Assembly: GCF_037325665.1 (NCBI RefSeq)
Contig: NC_090254.1
Span: 14,558,514 to 14,622,513 of the forward strand
DNA from: Littorina saxatilis
Lineage: Eukaryota > Mollusca > Gastropoda > Littorinimorpha > Littorinidae
DNA length: 64,000 nucleotides
Reading direction: 5' to 3'
Below are positions 30,541 to 41,500 of this stretch, piece by piece (within the stretch, counting starts at the first letter, position 1; each line of letters opens with the position of its first letter). The position numbers and the translations under genes are program-made. Under the pieces are notes generated by a model. The model saw nothing but the letters and a program-made list of their open reading frames with translations, was not told the DNA's origin and searched no databases.

Positions 30541-30928
30541 TTTGCAGCTTGTCTGTGAACGAAGAAAATCAAAATGTCTGTCGAATTTCTTCCTCGATCA
30601 TCGCTGTCTCCAACTGAAGTTGTGCTCGGTGCGGCAAAACCCGGCTATTTTTAGTAACAGCTTCCTGGTTCGCTTCGTTTCAGTTTTGAGAAGTGCAACT
30701 TTCCTTATCCGCTTCTTGTTGTGTATAGCTTTGATATAACAGAGGGCAAGGAATGCAGGATTAAAAGAAAATGACAGTTGAAGCAGAAAATGAGCATTAA
30801 AAGTGCAACATCGCGGAGAAGTGCTAAACTTTGTAAACCAAACTTTCTCGAGGGGAATCCCCGTGTACTTAGTGCACGCGGGCAGTGGTGTAGGTTTAAG
30901 ACCCTACGAAGAGGCCAGTGTTTCAGCT
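30541..30928. promoter_or_regulatory. Divergent promoter interval between SLC35F6 and tRNA-Pro
   Basis: The SLC35F6 start codon (30540, minus) and the tRNA gene (30929, plus) are transcribed away from each other across 388 bp. No TATA box or CpG-rich core is evident; the interval is placed by its neighbours, not by a motif. Confidence 0.35.
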
Positions 30929-31000
30929 GGCTCGTTGGTCTAGGGGTATGATTCTCGCTTAGGGTGCGAGAGGTCCCGGGTTCAAATCCCGGACGAGCCC
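30929..31000 (+). tRNA. tRNA-Pro (AGG)
   Basis: A 72-nt cloverleaf: acceptor stem GGCTCGT/ACGAGCC, anticodon stem CTCGC/GCGAG with loop TTAGGGT (anticodon AGG at 30961-30963), T arm CCGGG-TTCAAAT-CCCGG, discriminator C. The A box (TGGTCTAGGGG) and B box (GGTTCAAATCC) are consensus. An eight-T terminator starts at 31004. No intron. It appears identical to the usual animal tRNA-Pro(AGG), so it should be functional. Confidence 0.98.
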
Positions 31001-31003
31001 GAC

Positions 31004-31011
31004 TTTTTTTT
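31004..31011 (+). terminator. Pol III terminator of tRNA-Pro
   Basis: Run of T starting 4 nt after the tRNA 3' end. Confidence 0.9.
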
Positions 31012-31019
31012 CCCTCCAC

Positions 31020-31670
31020 TATCACAATTTATTTTTGTGAATTCAACAGTTTTATTTTCTTTCCATCAATAGATTATTTGAATTAATATTCTCAAACATT
31101 TGTAATTGGATTTTTTTTCATTTTTTTTTCATTTCATATTAACTGCTAGATTATATGCAGTTTCCAATGTCAGTCTTGTGTGATAGACATTTTTTTTCAC
31201 CCTTTTCTTCACTTGACTGGCTAGAATTAGTGAAGTGACCACCTAATAACTTGTTCAATCACAACCACACCACACCCAGTATGAAGACTTGAATAGATCA
31301 GAGAGATTGTTTTTACGAACTCCTAGCTGTCATTGCATTGGACACCTTTCATAAAGATAATACATAATAAGTGTAGAAGTGAGCTTATTCATGTTTTTGT
31401 CATTTGCCACTAGTTATATAAACAAATGAGACACATTATTCACTTACTGCTAAATAAAAATGGAATAAAGAAAAGAAAAGGTGTTGAAGTTGGTAAAAGA
31501 CTGCTAGTCTTGGAGGCAGAGAGACGGACAGACAGACACTGCTCAAGCGCACACACACACACACAATATACATACAAATACACACACACACAAAACAAAT
31601 GCACAAACATTCGTTCAATAATGTAATAAAACAACAAAATCAGAAAAACAGAAACATTTTGAACAGGAGG
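31020..31670. other. No gene; intergenic between tRNA and SINE
   Basis: AT-rich sequence with a short CA-rich patch at 31550-31595. Confidence 0.4.
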
Positions 31671-31675
31671 AATCA

Positions 31676-32075
31676 ATCAATGAGGCTTATATCGCGCATA
31701 TTCCGTGGGTACAGTTCTAGGCGCTCTGCAGTGATGCCGTGTGAGATGAAATTTTATACGGCCAGTAGATTGCAGCCATTTCGGCGCATATTTACCTTTC
31801 ACGGCCTATTATTCCAAGTCACACGGGTATAGGTAGACAATTATTAACTGTGCCTAAGCAATTTTGCCAGGAAAGACCCTTTTGTCAATCGTGGGATCTT
31901 TAACGTGCACACCCAATGTAGTGTACACGGGGGGAGGTTCGGACACCGAAGAGAGTCTGCACACAAAGTTGACTCTGTGAAATAAATTTCCGCCGAACCT
32001 GGGATCGAACTCACGCTGACAGCGGCCAACTGAATACAAATCCAGCGCGCTACCAACTGAGCTATATCCCCATCA
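31676..32075 (-). mobile_element. tRNA-derived SINE, family C (full length)
   Basis: Minus-strand sense: head GGGGATATAGCTCAGTTGG (A box) and GAGTTCGATCCCAGG (B box) at the right, core with GTGCACGTTAAAGATCCCAC and TTGACAAAAGGGTC, and a GATT-type tail at the left. The core also occurs at 55858-56300 and 63284-63600. Confidence 0.88.
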
Positions 32076-32690
32076 CACTGCGGAATGTTTTGTGTTTACC
32101 ATTATAGTGTTCAACATACATTAATTATTGTACTGCATCCAAACATTATATTGTACCACAGCTGCTGTTGGCCCTCTTGTCTACAGGCATACAAAAACCA
32201 AAATGTTAACAGCTATTTCCCCCACCATCACCCTAACTTAAACAAAGCTGCAGGTGTAATCTCTGACCATATGACCAAACACTGCCTACCAGAGAGATAC
32301 AGAACTAATACCTTTCATTAAAAAAAAAGACAAGTGCACTTTGCTCAAACCTTACCTCAGATTTCTACATGACATCATTGGCCTTTTACATCAACTTTAA
32401 ATGATATACAGATGTGGAAGAAAATTCAAACTGTGGTCAAGCCTGGTAAGTTCTCCAAAACGTTTGGCTCAGTCCCAACATGAGCTAGAGATGTAGGATG
32501 TAGCTCTGAATTTTCTAAACCAGGAAGAACCAGCTTCAGGTTCAGGTGACACCAACATGTCCGTAGGTGTTTAAATTATTGTTCATGGTTGTATATATAG
32601 TGAAATGTCAGGAACTTTCTGGAAATATATTTTTTTAAATACAGTAAGAAAATAAATTGAGTGATTTCCTGTCTAGAATGTTCACTTCTG
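32076..32690. other. No feature recognised (possible CCDC115 3' UTR)
   Basis: AT-rich. No coding similarity and no AATAAA on the minus strand that I could find near the stop codon. Confidence 0.4.
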
Positions 32691-33055
32691 CAGCACTCAA
32701 CAAAACTCAATACAATAATAATTATCCAATAAAAATAAATAAAAAATATATGTTCATCTCATGTATCAGTATTAAATACATGTCACATGTTTTGATGTCT
32801 TTGTCATTCAAGTTTTCATGATGCCAGAATAGCCTTTTTCTGTGACAAGAGTTGCTCAAAGTTGCACTGGAGTCCCTGCAGCACTCAACAAAAATCAATA
32901 CAATAAAAATTATCCAAGAAAAAGAAACAAATTGTTCATGTATCAGTATTAAATACATGTAACATATTTTGATGTCTTTGTCATTCAAGTTTTCATGACG
33001 CCAGAATAGCCTTTTTCTGTGACAAAAGCTGCTCAAAGTTGTGCTGGAGTCCCTG
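32690..33055 (-). repeat. Tandem duplication of the CCDC115 gene end
   Basis: Two ~185-bp units (about 32690-32874 and 32875-33055). Each contains the last ~18 codons (FEQLLSQKKAILAS), the stop, and the following UTR with ATACATGT and ATACAATAA motifs. The second (downstream) unit lies wholly in the 3' UTR and still reads the same peptide. Confidence 0.9.
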
Positions 33056-33670
33056 CAGCTTGTGCTTCAGGTTGGCTATTTCCACAGACACGATCACCGC
33101 CTGTTTGAATGAACCTTGGCACTGACGTAAATGAGGCGACACCAACACACCAAACAGTTTCAATGGGTCCCTCAGGCTGCTGTTTTCCTTTGATTTAAGT
33201 ATTTCATCTTGTTCACTGCCAAGCTTCTGCATTCCAATCGTCTCCACAGTGTCCTCACCCTCATCCTTTCCACTGATTCTCTTGCCTTTGCGTTGGCGCA
33301 CATGGTCAATTTTCTCTGAGGTTTTAGCGTCTATTTTCTCTGATCTGCCTGCCTGCTTTTCAAAGAGTTTAAACTCCACATCAGTCCACGAATCTTCATT
33401 GTCCTTTTTATTGCTGGACTCCTCTTCAGCTGACACGTCAATGACAGATAACGCTTCCATCTCCATTTCATTTTTGGCAAACTGCAGAGCACCCACATTG
33501 CGAGTCCCACCCATGGAGTAACGAGCGCGAGACATGCTCAAAAACCCGTCTCGCATCAGTGACTCAAGCTTGGTCTGGCTCTGGTACAGCGACTCCAGGG
33601 CATCAAAGAATTCTAATGTCACCTGGTCCAGAGATGCTCGTAGTTTGGTCAAATCCATTTGTGATTCCAT
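32993..33670 (-). CDS. CCDC115: CCDC115 / Vma22-like V-ATPase assembly factor
   Basis: Main coding exon, ATG at 33670 and TGA at 32993, 225 residues (human 180). The N-terminal helix (MDLTKLRASLDQVTLEFFDA), the block DGFLSMSRARYSMGG (human EGWLSLAKARYAMGA) and the C-terminal block at residues 167-217 (RDPLKLFGVLVSPHLRQCQG, then coiled coil) match CCDC115. The family works with TMEM199 in the ER/Golgi to assemble the proton pump's V0 sector (yeast Vma22). The extra length is a charged middle region. The exon begins at an acceptor (CTCTTTCAG|AAGCTG, 33697/33696) and stays open upstream of the ATG, so an N-terminal extension through 34768-34858 is possible; human length favours the ATG used here. 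Confidence 0.92.
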   Translation of the reverse strand: MESQMDLTKLRASLDQVTLEFFDALESLYQSQTKLESLMRDGFLSMSRARYSMGGTRNVGALQFAKNEMEMEALSVIDVSAEEESSNKKDNEDSWTDVEFKLFEKQAGRSEKIDAKTSEKIDHVRQRKGKRISGKDEGEDTVETIGMQKLGSEQDEILKSKENSSLRDPLKLFGVLVSPHLRQCQGSFKQAVIVSVEIANLKHKLQGLQHNFEQLLSQKKAILAS

Positions 33671-33719
33671 TGTTGTTTCACCAGCAAGTTCAGCTTCTGA
33701 AAGAGAACAGACCTTGTGA

Positions 33720-34500
33720 ATTATGGGTGGATTTTTTTAAATGTAAAAAAGAAAAGAACAAAAAGGCAACAACCACCTCAACAAGTGATTAAACAACAAC
33801 AAAACTGAAACTACTCAATTTTCAATTCATAAAGGGTAATGTTGAACTTTAGTGTGTTAAATTCATAGCTCGTAGTTCAGAGGCATTGAAGACTCCAAAT
33901 TTGTAGAACCTGCACTTGTACTTGATAACAAGTAATTTTAGATCCCTTTAAAGTCACGGAATGAACTCCGATGAACTGTACGGTTGCATTTCGTTTACAT
34001 GCATCAAAGAAGGAATTATCTGTATGTGCTGACAGGGGAGGCAATTCTGTCGTGTAAATGATGTCCCTTGGTTGACAACGTACGCCGTTTTCGTCGATCA
34101 AACAACCAAATTAATTAATTATGCTTAAGTTTGGAGCTCAATCCGTCAATTAATTTCACGACAAATTTTCTTTGACTTGGTTACAGGGACTTGTATCAAA
34201 AATTAGTAAAGAATGCCACTGGATTTTGAGCTATGAATTTAACACACTGAAGTTCAAGATTACCTCATAAAGACTCCCAGGCTCACATGTGTAAAAATTA
34301 GAGATTTGTTGATTGCACCTTAAAATCATAGTCCTTATTTCCCTCTGCCCATCCTGATCCCCTCTGCAACCAGAATTATACAGTTGTACCTGTAGTTTAT
34401 ACGGGGTATACTGTCAACAGAAACCAGAAACAAAGAGAATAAGAGTTGGCACATATTCCTTGAAGTCAGCTGTTTAATTCATACTGTGCAGCTGCTATCT
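33720..34500. other. CCDC115 first intron, no feature seen
   Basis: AT-rich. The phrases GAGCTATGAATTTAACACACT (34230-34250) and its near reverse complement (33853-33873) form a loose inverted pair about 400 bp apart. Confidence 0.4.
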
Positions 34501-34510
34501 AACTACTTGT

Positions 34511-34511
<1 letters not shown>

Positions 34512-34601
<90 letters not shown>
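34512..34601. repeat. (CT)45 microsatellite
   Basis: Uninterrupted CT run in a CCDC115 intron. Confidence 0.97.
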
Positions 34602-34605
<4 letters not shown>

Positions 34606-34767
34606 ATTATATTGTATTGTTTGTGCGGCCTGTTATCTGACCACAAGTGCAGATATGAACAGACGAGAAACAGAACCACAGGCAGGTGAACAGAATAACG
34701 CCAGACGCTTTGGTATTTTTGATGAATAATGTTTAAGCACACAAATGGCTTCAACTCAGATACTCAC

Positions 34768-34858
34768 TTGTCCTTTTTATCACTCTGTCCAGCTGATCCA
34801 CAAACGACCCTTCATGCAAACGACAAATTGAACAGAACTTTCCACGGTCTGTAGTCCC
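34768..34858 (-). other. CCDC115: Probable upstream exon of CCDC115 (UTR or coding)
   Basis: Bounded by a good acceptor (CTTCTGCTACAG|GGGACTAC) and donor (GGACAA|GTGAGT). Its 91 bp are open in the frame that joins to the main CCDC115 exon (reading FCSICRLHEGSFVDQLDRVI), but it has no in-frame ATG. It is either 5' UTR that happens to be open or a coding exon with its start further upstream. Confidence 0.5.
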
Positions 34859-34899
34859 CTGTAGCAGAAGACATGGGAAGGTAAAAATATGAATCGGCT

Positions 34900-35530
34900 C
34901 TGATTTTCGCAAACAAACGAAATTGCAAAAGGTTCTCTTGAAAAACTAGTGTTAAAATGTTTATACACCATAAACATTTGGTCAATGAAAAATATTTTTA
35001 AGCTCTTTGTGTTCGATAACATTATGTACATAAACGGAAACGTAATTTTTTTCTGTTAATTTGTGGTTCCATGAACAGGGGAAGCTACTCTAACCTTTCA
35101 GACTTTCTGTGGACGAGGGAAAACAACACCACGTTTATTTTGGAAAGAGAAGTTTAATATCTGAACGTAAGATTAAGTGTCATTTTTCTTCAGGGATATA
35201 TTACTTCTTCTTTGTTAGGGGTTAGGCGTGCCCATTTTCTGGAGACAATTTGTTATAATCATGTCAATTTGTAAGAAATTGTTAAACACAAAGGCGCGAA
35301 CAAAATTGCAAATCATTCTAATTTCTATGGGTATGATTCTTCAAACTGTTACTGTTAGTATTAGTGTTACTGTAAGTGTTAGTAGTGTAACATTTAGTGT
35401 TTGTATTAACACTTACTTAGTCATACTATATAACTAGATCATCTAGTAGCTGTTCATGCAGTTCTATCTCAAAAGTGTGCCTGGATGCTGTGATGATTTC
35501 AAGAACAAGATGTGGAAATAAAACTCTTGT
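34900..35530. promoter_or_regulatory. Shared upstream region of CCDC115 and the C8orf33-like gene
   Basis: The two genes are divergent, so their promoters should lie here. There is an imperfect array of AGTGTTA-type 6-8 bp units at 35337-35410. No core promoter motif is clear. Confidence 0.35.
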
Positions 35531-35535
35531 TTTAG

Positions 35536-38500
35536 ATGAGTGAAGACCAGCTGAAGGTAGAGGTGGACTGGTGTCTGGCCAGACTGGAGGAAAAGCTCGC
35601 TGCCATGGACCCCTACACCAGACCAGGTAATCCTGCCGCTAGTTTTTACTTTTACATATAGGCCTTCAGCATAGCATGCCTTGTCATACATACTCATAGT
35701 CATAGCGTATGCAAAGATACGATCAAGGTCATCAGCCATTTGACGTCATCATCCGTGTGTACTGTTTAGACAACTGGTGTGCCTAAATTTATTTGCCTGC
35801 GCCAGACCTTAATTCCTGTGACACTCAAAAATCACCGCTGAAATACACAAACAACAGAGTTAATTTGTGTTAAAATAATTTGAAATAAAAATTGTGCAAA
35901 CTACGATCATGTTTCATTGTTTGGCAGTGTTGTAAACTGTAGAAGTTATGATGATAAAATCGTTTATTTAACGTCACTCTGTAAAAACATTGGCGACATT
36001 TGTCTTAGATTAAGAACACACACAGGCACGCACACAAACTTTCTCTTTATGTACAGTGGTTCACCACCCTTCCGCCCCCCGCACACTCTCGCTCATCTAA
36101 TTAAAAATGGTGTTAAGAGATACTTGGATATAAAATGGTATTTTTTAAAAGTTCTGATAAAAATATATAGTAGCTGTATGAGAAGCAATGGCGTCAGCCG
36201 CAGCAACGTCTCTTCATATCCAGGGACCAAGTGGGTGCGTGTGCATAAGTCCAGCGATAAGTTTGGGACCTTGCCACCCAAGGTCTTTATTAAAACTTAA
36301 AAGATAACTTAATTTTTCCTTTGAGGTATTTGGCAGAATATTTCTATTTGAGTTCATAAACTGAGTCAGGGGTTGAAAGTGGCATGAGTTCAAATCACAC
36401 TCCAAAGTTAAATGAGCAATGGTGAGGTCGGATTGACAGGTGCATTTAAGCTCTAGAAATTGGTAATTCCCAGCTTCTGCCCTTAGGCGGTTAATCCTTT
36501 TTATTACACGTGGGCATGCATTATAGGTGTTCATCTGTTTTGATGGGGCTTCCCGAATGAGCCAGCCAGAGCTTATAGCCTTGTGCATATATTTGTTCCT
36601 CCATTCTCTCCAGAGAAGAGAGTCTGTAAGGCTACTGATCTCAGAAGCAGACAATGGCAGGTCTACCTCGGAGGCGCCTATGCCTTGGGCAGCTTCTTTA
36701 GCGGCTTTGTCCGCTTTCTCGTTGCCAGGCACGTTCACGTGTGCTGGACACCAGACCAGGTTAATCTCGCTTCCTTTTTTTGAGTCACTTGAGAAAAAGT
36801 GACTCTATGTAATCGGTCAGTGTTAGTCTGTCCGGCCGGCCGGCCGGCCGGCCGTCCGTAGACACCACCTTAACGTTGGACTTTTCTCGGAAACTATCAA
36901 AGCGATCCGGCTCATATTTTGTTTAGTCGTGACCTCCAATGACCTCTACACTTTAACGATGGTTTCGTTGACCTTTGACCTTTTTCAAGGTCACAGGTCA
37001 GCGTCAAAGGAAAAATTAGACATTTTATATCTTTGACAAAGTTCATCGGATGTGATTGAAACTTTGTAGGATTATTCTTTACATCAAAGTATTTACATCT
37101 GTAGCCTTTTACGAACGTTATCAGAAAAACAAGGGAGATAACTAGCCTTTTCTGTTCGGCAACACACAACTTAACGTTGGGCTTTTCTCGGAAACTATAA
37201 AAGTGACCGGGCTCAAATTTTATGTGAACGTGACTCCCAGTGACCTCTACACTTTGACGTCTGCTTTGGTGACCTTTGACCTTTTTCAAGGTCACAGGTA
37301 TGTCTTGAAGGAAAAAAATTGAAATATCATATCTCTGAAACTATTCATCGGATTTGATTCAAACTTTATAGGATTATTCTTTACGTCAAATTATTTACAT
37401 CTGTATTGTGTTGTGAATAGCAATTTCTTCCTGTCCATCTGATGCCTCATATAATATTCAGAACTGCGAAAGTGACTCGATCGAGCGTTTGCTCTTCTTG
37501 TTATAATTTTATTTGCCAGCTCCTTTATGGCAATGACAACATCATGTCTTTTTGATCTTTTGTTAGATCTTAATGCTTCAATGGCTGCTTTGGAGTCAGA
37601 GAATACTATCTTTTGAGGAGGAGTGTTCTTGAGATTGAGATGAACAAAGTAGAAGTTACTAAAACTCCTTGTTTGTACAGAATGTGTTTCTGTTATGGTG
37701 TCGTTATTTTGTATTCTTAATTTTCAAATTCTCTCTTGAAATGAAATTGAAAGTGGTATCTGACTGGGTAGGTTTTTAGGATCTTAACCCTTACACTGGT
37801 GCAATTTTGTAACACATGTTACATAGCCACTGGTGAATTAACAGAGAGAAAAATAAAGGAAAACGGTCATATAGGTTTTCACATCCATGGGAGGTAATCG
37901 GAACCGACCAAACAGACTGAGCCAGTAGCGCGACATATGTCGTGACAACCAGGTGACAGTATAAGTAAACTAGCGCGACAACCAGCCTAAGGGTTAAGTT
38001 TTGAAGATTGTTGTTATTTTGTCTTTGTACAGCCCAGGAAGCAGCAAAGGTGCACCGAATCCTGAAGAGCAGCAAGGCGCCTGTTATTAAGAAGCGTCAA
38101 GCCATGCGCAACATGTTTGGTGACTACAGAGCAAAGATGAAAGCTAATGAGAAAAAGAATTTGTCAGGTAAGGGTTCAAGGTTTTTTGACAACATCTTGA
38201 ATAAGCCCTGTGTGATGATCACTGTCACATTTACAGGGATGTCATTTGGCATCGGACATAGACCGATCAAAAGGTTCAAATGCCCGATTCACTTAGCCGC
38301 ATGGCGGTCAGCAGGGCCTCACATCCACGTCGAACATCGGACATATGAGGATATTTTTTTCAAATGTCCTATACATTTTTCATGCAGGAGGACAAATGTC
38401 CTATTGTTTTTGTCACAAAGTGGTCAATGTCCGATTATTCTATCATTTGATCCGGACATCGTCAGTACTTCTCAATTTACAGTAGTTTGAATGCTATTTT

Positions 38501-41500
38501 ATCGATGTATTGCGAAGCGATGTGTAGCAGACGAAATTAGACACTTTGTGCCTCTAGTACCAAAGAGTTTCCAAGGCTCGCAACTCGGAATGCTCGAAGC
38601 CAGTTGAGAGTTGCCTCCCTTCGCGCTTTCCCCGAAAATAACAAACATGCCGCCTAAACGAAAACTGATCCCAGAAAAGGGACAGAAGAAATTACACTTC
38701 AAGTCCCTTCCCTCATCATCTGTCAGTAGCACGGAAACTGAGCTTCCTCCAGCCCCAGAGCAGTTAGAGCCCGATCGCCCAGGTGAGAATGTCGATCGCG
38801 ATAGTCAAACATCGGAGCCGAAGAAAGACACTACCCCCTCCCTCACCCCCACGCGTAACTTCGTCTCAAGCTGGGCGACATCATTCCCGTGGGTGTCGCA
38901 TGACCCAGAGAGGAAACTTATGTTTTGCACCTCATGTCAGTACACAGGGAAGTCCAACACTTTTACCGTTGGCTGTTCGAACTTTTGCAAATCGGCCCTT
39001 ACCGATCATCAAGAAACCAAAGACCATGCTGTTAGTGTGCAAGTGCCATCTCTCCAGAGAGACAAGGAGATAGTTGAAACCCGAGATATGCTGATGCGTG
39101 TGTACCTGGAGGGGCAAAAGGATGACATTCACAAGTCACAGTGGGTGGTGAAGGTTGTTAAAAAGTGGACATCAACGAGGAAGCGAATGCTCTTCAGCAA
39201 AAGAAAGGAACCAGCACAGTAGTTGAAGTTCAGAGACAGAAACACTGACTGTACTGACTCGATGTAATTTATTTTATATTTTCTGTTACTTTTTTGCCAA
39301 GAAAAGTATTTTTGTTCTTTTACCCTCGTGCCAAGAAACTAGTCAAGTTTAATTACATTTACGTTTTGTTGCGGGAAAAAATGTCCTGTTGATTTGTTTT
39401 TGTTCAGGACAAATGTCATATCACTTTTACATTGGCCAGGACATTTGTCCTATGCTACCTCTCATGGATGTGAGGCCCTGGGTCAGATGTCCTATCGCTT
39501 TCAACTGAGCGCGGTCATTGTCCGATAAGAACTCCATTCCTTCGGACAGCGCGTTATTTGATAATTTTCCTTTCATGGTAAAGATCTTCAAAAAGTGAAC
39601 AAGAGCTCTCGCGTACAGGTGCACTGAATTTGTGCAGTGCAGACCTTGCGTTTTCCGAACCGTTTGCGGTATGAGCCGTTTGCATACACCTGTCTACAGC
39701 ACACTTAAGTTAGGAGTAGGGGAGACAACTCCAACTGATCAAGGCTCGCATCTGTTTTACTTTGCTTTCGGTTAGAGTTGAAGCGCACGGCACTAAATTA
39801 TGCCACCAAAAAAAGCTAAAGCCTGCCAAACAACAAAAAAAGCTGAACACGTTTGGCGTTTCAACGGCATCGTGTGCTACATTAGGGCCAAGAACATGGG
39901 AAAACACGGCTATCAATAGCATCATTCTGTAAAATGACAGCGCCAGTAACAGTGTCGCCGCTGAAACCTCCACAATCACGGAAAATAAAGTTTCGTGACT
40001 TGAAGATGGTGTTGGTACAACAGGAAATTCGCACAGACGGTCTTTTAATAAGGTTAACTATTCATGGCTGACCCTGTTTTGTACTAGTTGGTTAGAATTT
40101 GACAGCAAAGGGACCATCTATATAGGTAAACTGTTTTGTCGAATATGTCAAGAAAAAGCTCTGTCAGGAAATCATGCAGTTTGTGTGCCAATCAAAGTAA
40201 GAGTGCTGAAGTTTTGGTTGCTTTTTAGTTTGTTTGTTTCTTTTTGTGTGTGTCCTGTTTGAAACAAAAGTAATTAAACAATATACACACACAATGTTGA
40301 TGCATATACTAGAGGAATACCCGGCTTTGCCGGGTGAATCGCGAGACAGAGACAGACAGCGTGGCACTTCGCCGTCTTAGAGCACGTGTGAACATTTTCA
40401 TCCACCAGTTTGTGCCCACTCAAAGGAAGGCAAGAACATACAGAGAGACAAAAGCCGCCAGACCCCATCACAAACAGAACTCTACAATCCACAGGTGTTG
40501 CCTGGCGAGCTAGCTATAAATAGCTCACAACTTCTAAGGCGAACAACTCTGCAGAGTTTGCTGTGAAGGGCGACGGTAGTCTCCCTGTCACACTCGACCC
40601 CCTTTGAATGAACTTTAGTTCCGAACCATGGACCCGCCAAGCTTAGGTCCCTCCCAGGTTGGTGAAATGGGAACAGCACGAAAATGATTCAGTGGCCATA
40701 ATGCCATTCCTGAACATATCATGTCGAGTCCCATCCCCGTCGACGAAGTCAAATGTAACCGAGTGCCGAAACACCACAATCACCTTTGAAGGCGAAGTCA
40801 TCTCAAACAGGATTGAGAATTTTAGAGCATATTTCTAAGCCCTATATTAACTGTTATGGCTTCTCAAAAGCCAGAACATACAGACAGACAAAAGCCGCCA
40901 GACCCCATCACAAACAGAACTCTACAATCCACAGGTGTTGCCTCCACACACACACACAGACACAGAAGCCGTATATATCTATCTATATATATATAAATAT
41001 ATAGAGATAGATGACAGTGGATTTTTCAATAAATAGATTCGACCTTTGCACTTTTACAGTGAAGACAACTTATGGGTACATTCAAGGAAAGCCCACAACT
41101 TCTAAGGCGAACAACTCTGCAGAGTCTGCTGTGAAGGGCGACCATAGTCTCCCTGTCACACTTGACCCTCCTTTGAATGAACTTTGTCCCCAAAGTTCCG
41201 AACCATGGACCCGCCAAGCTTAGGTCCCTCCCAGGTTGGTGGAATGGGAACAGCACGAAAATGATTCACTGAACATTTCATGTCGAGTCCCATCCCTGTC
41301 GACGATGCCAAATTTAACCGAGTGCCGAAACACCACAATCACATTTGAAGGCGAAGTCCACTCAAACGAGATTGAGAATTTTAGAGCTTGTTTCTAAGCC
41401 CTATAATAACTGTTATGGCTTCTCAAACGAAGGCCAGAACGTACAGAGAGACCAAAGCCGCCAGACCCCATCACAAACAGAACTCTACAATCCACAGGTG

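Noticed and set aside
31990-32075. Second tRNA gene on the minus strand
   Set aside because: A and B boxes are present but the cloverleaf is imperfect and it is joined to a SINE body; it is the SINE head.
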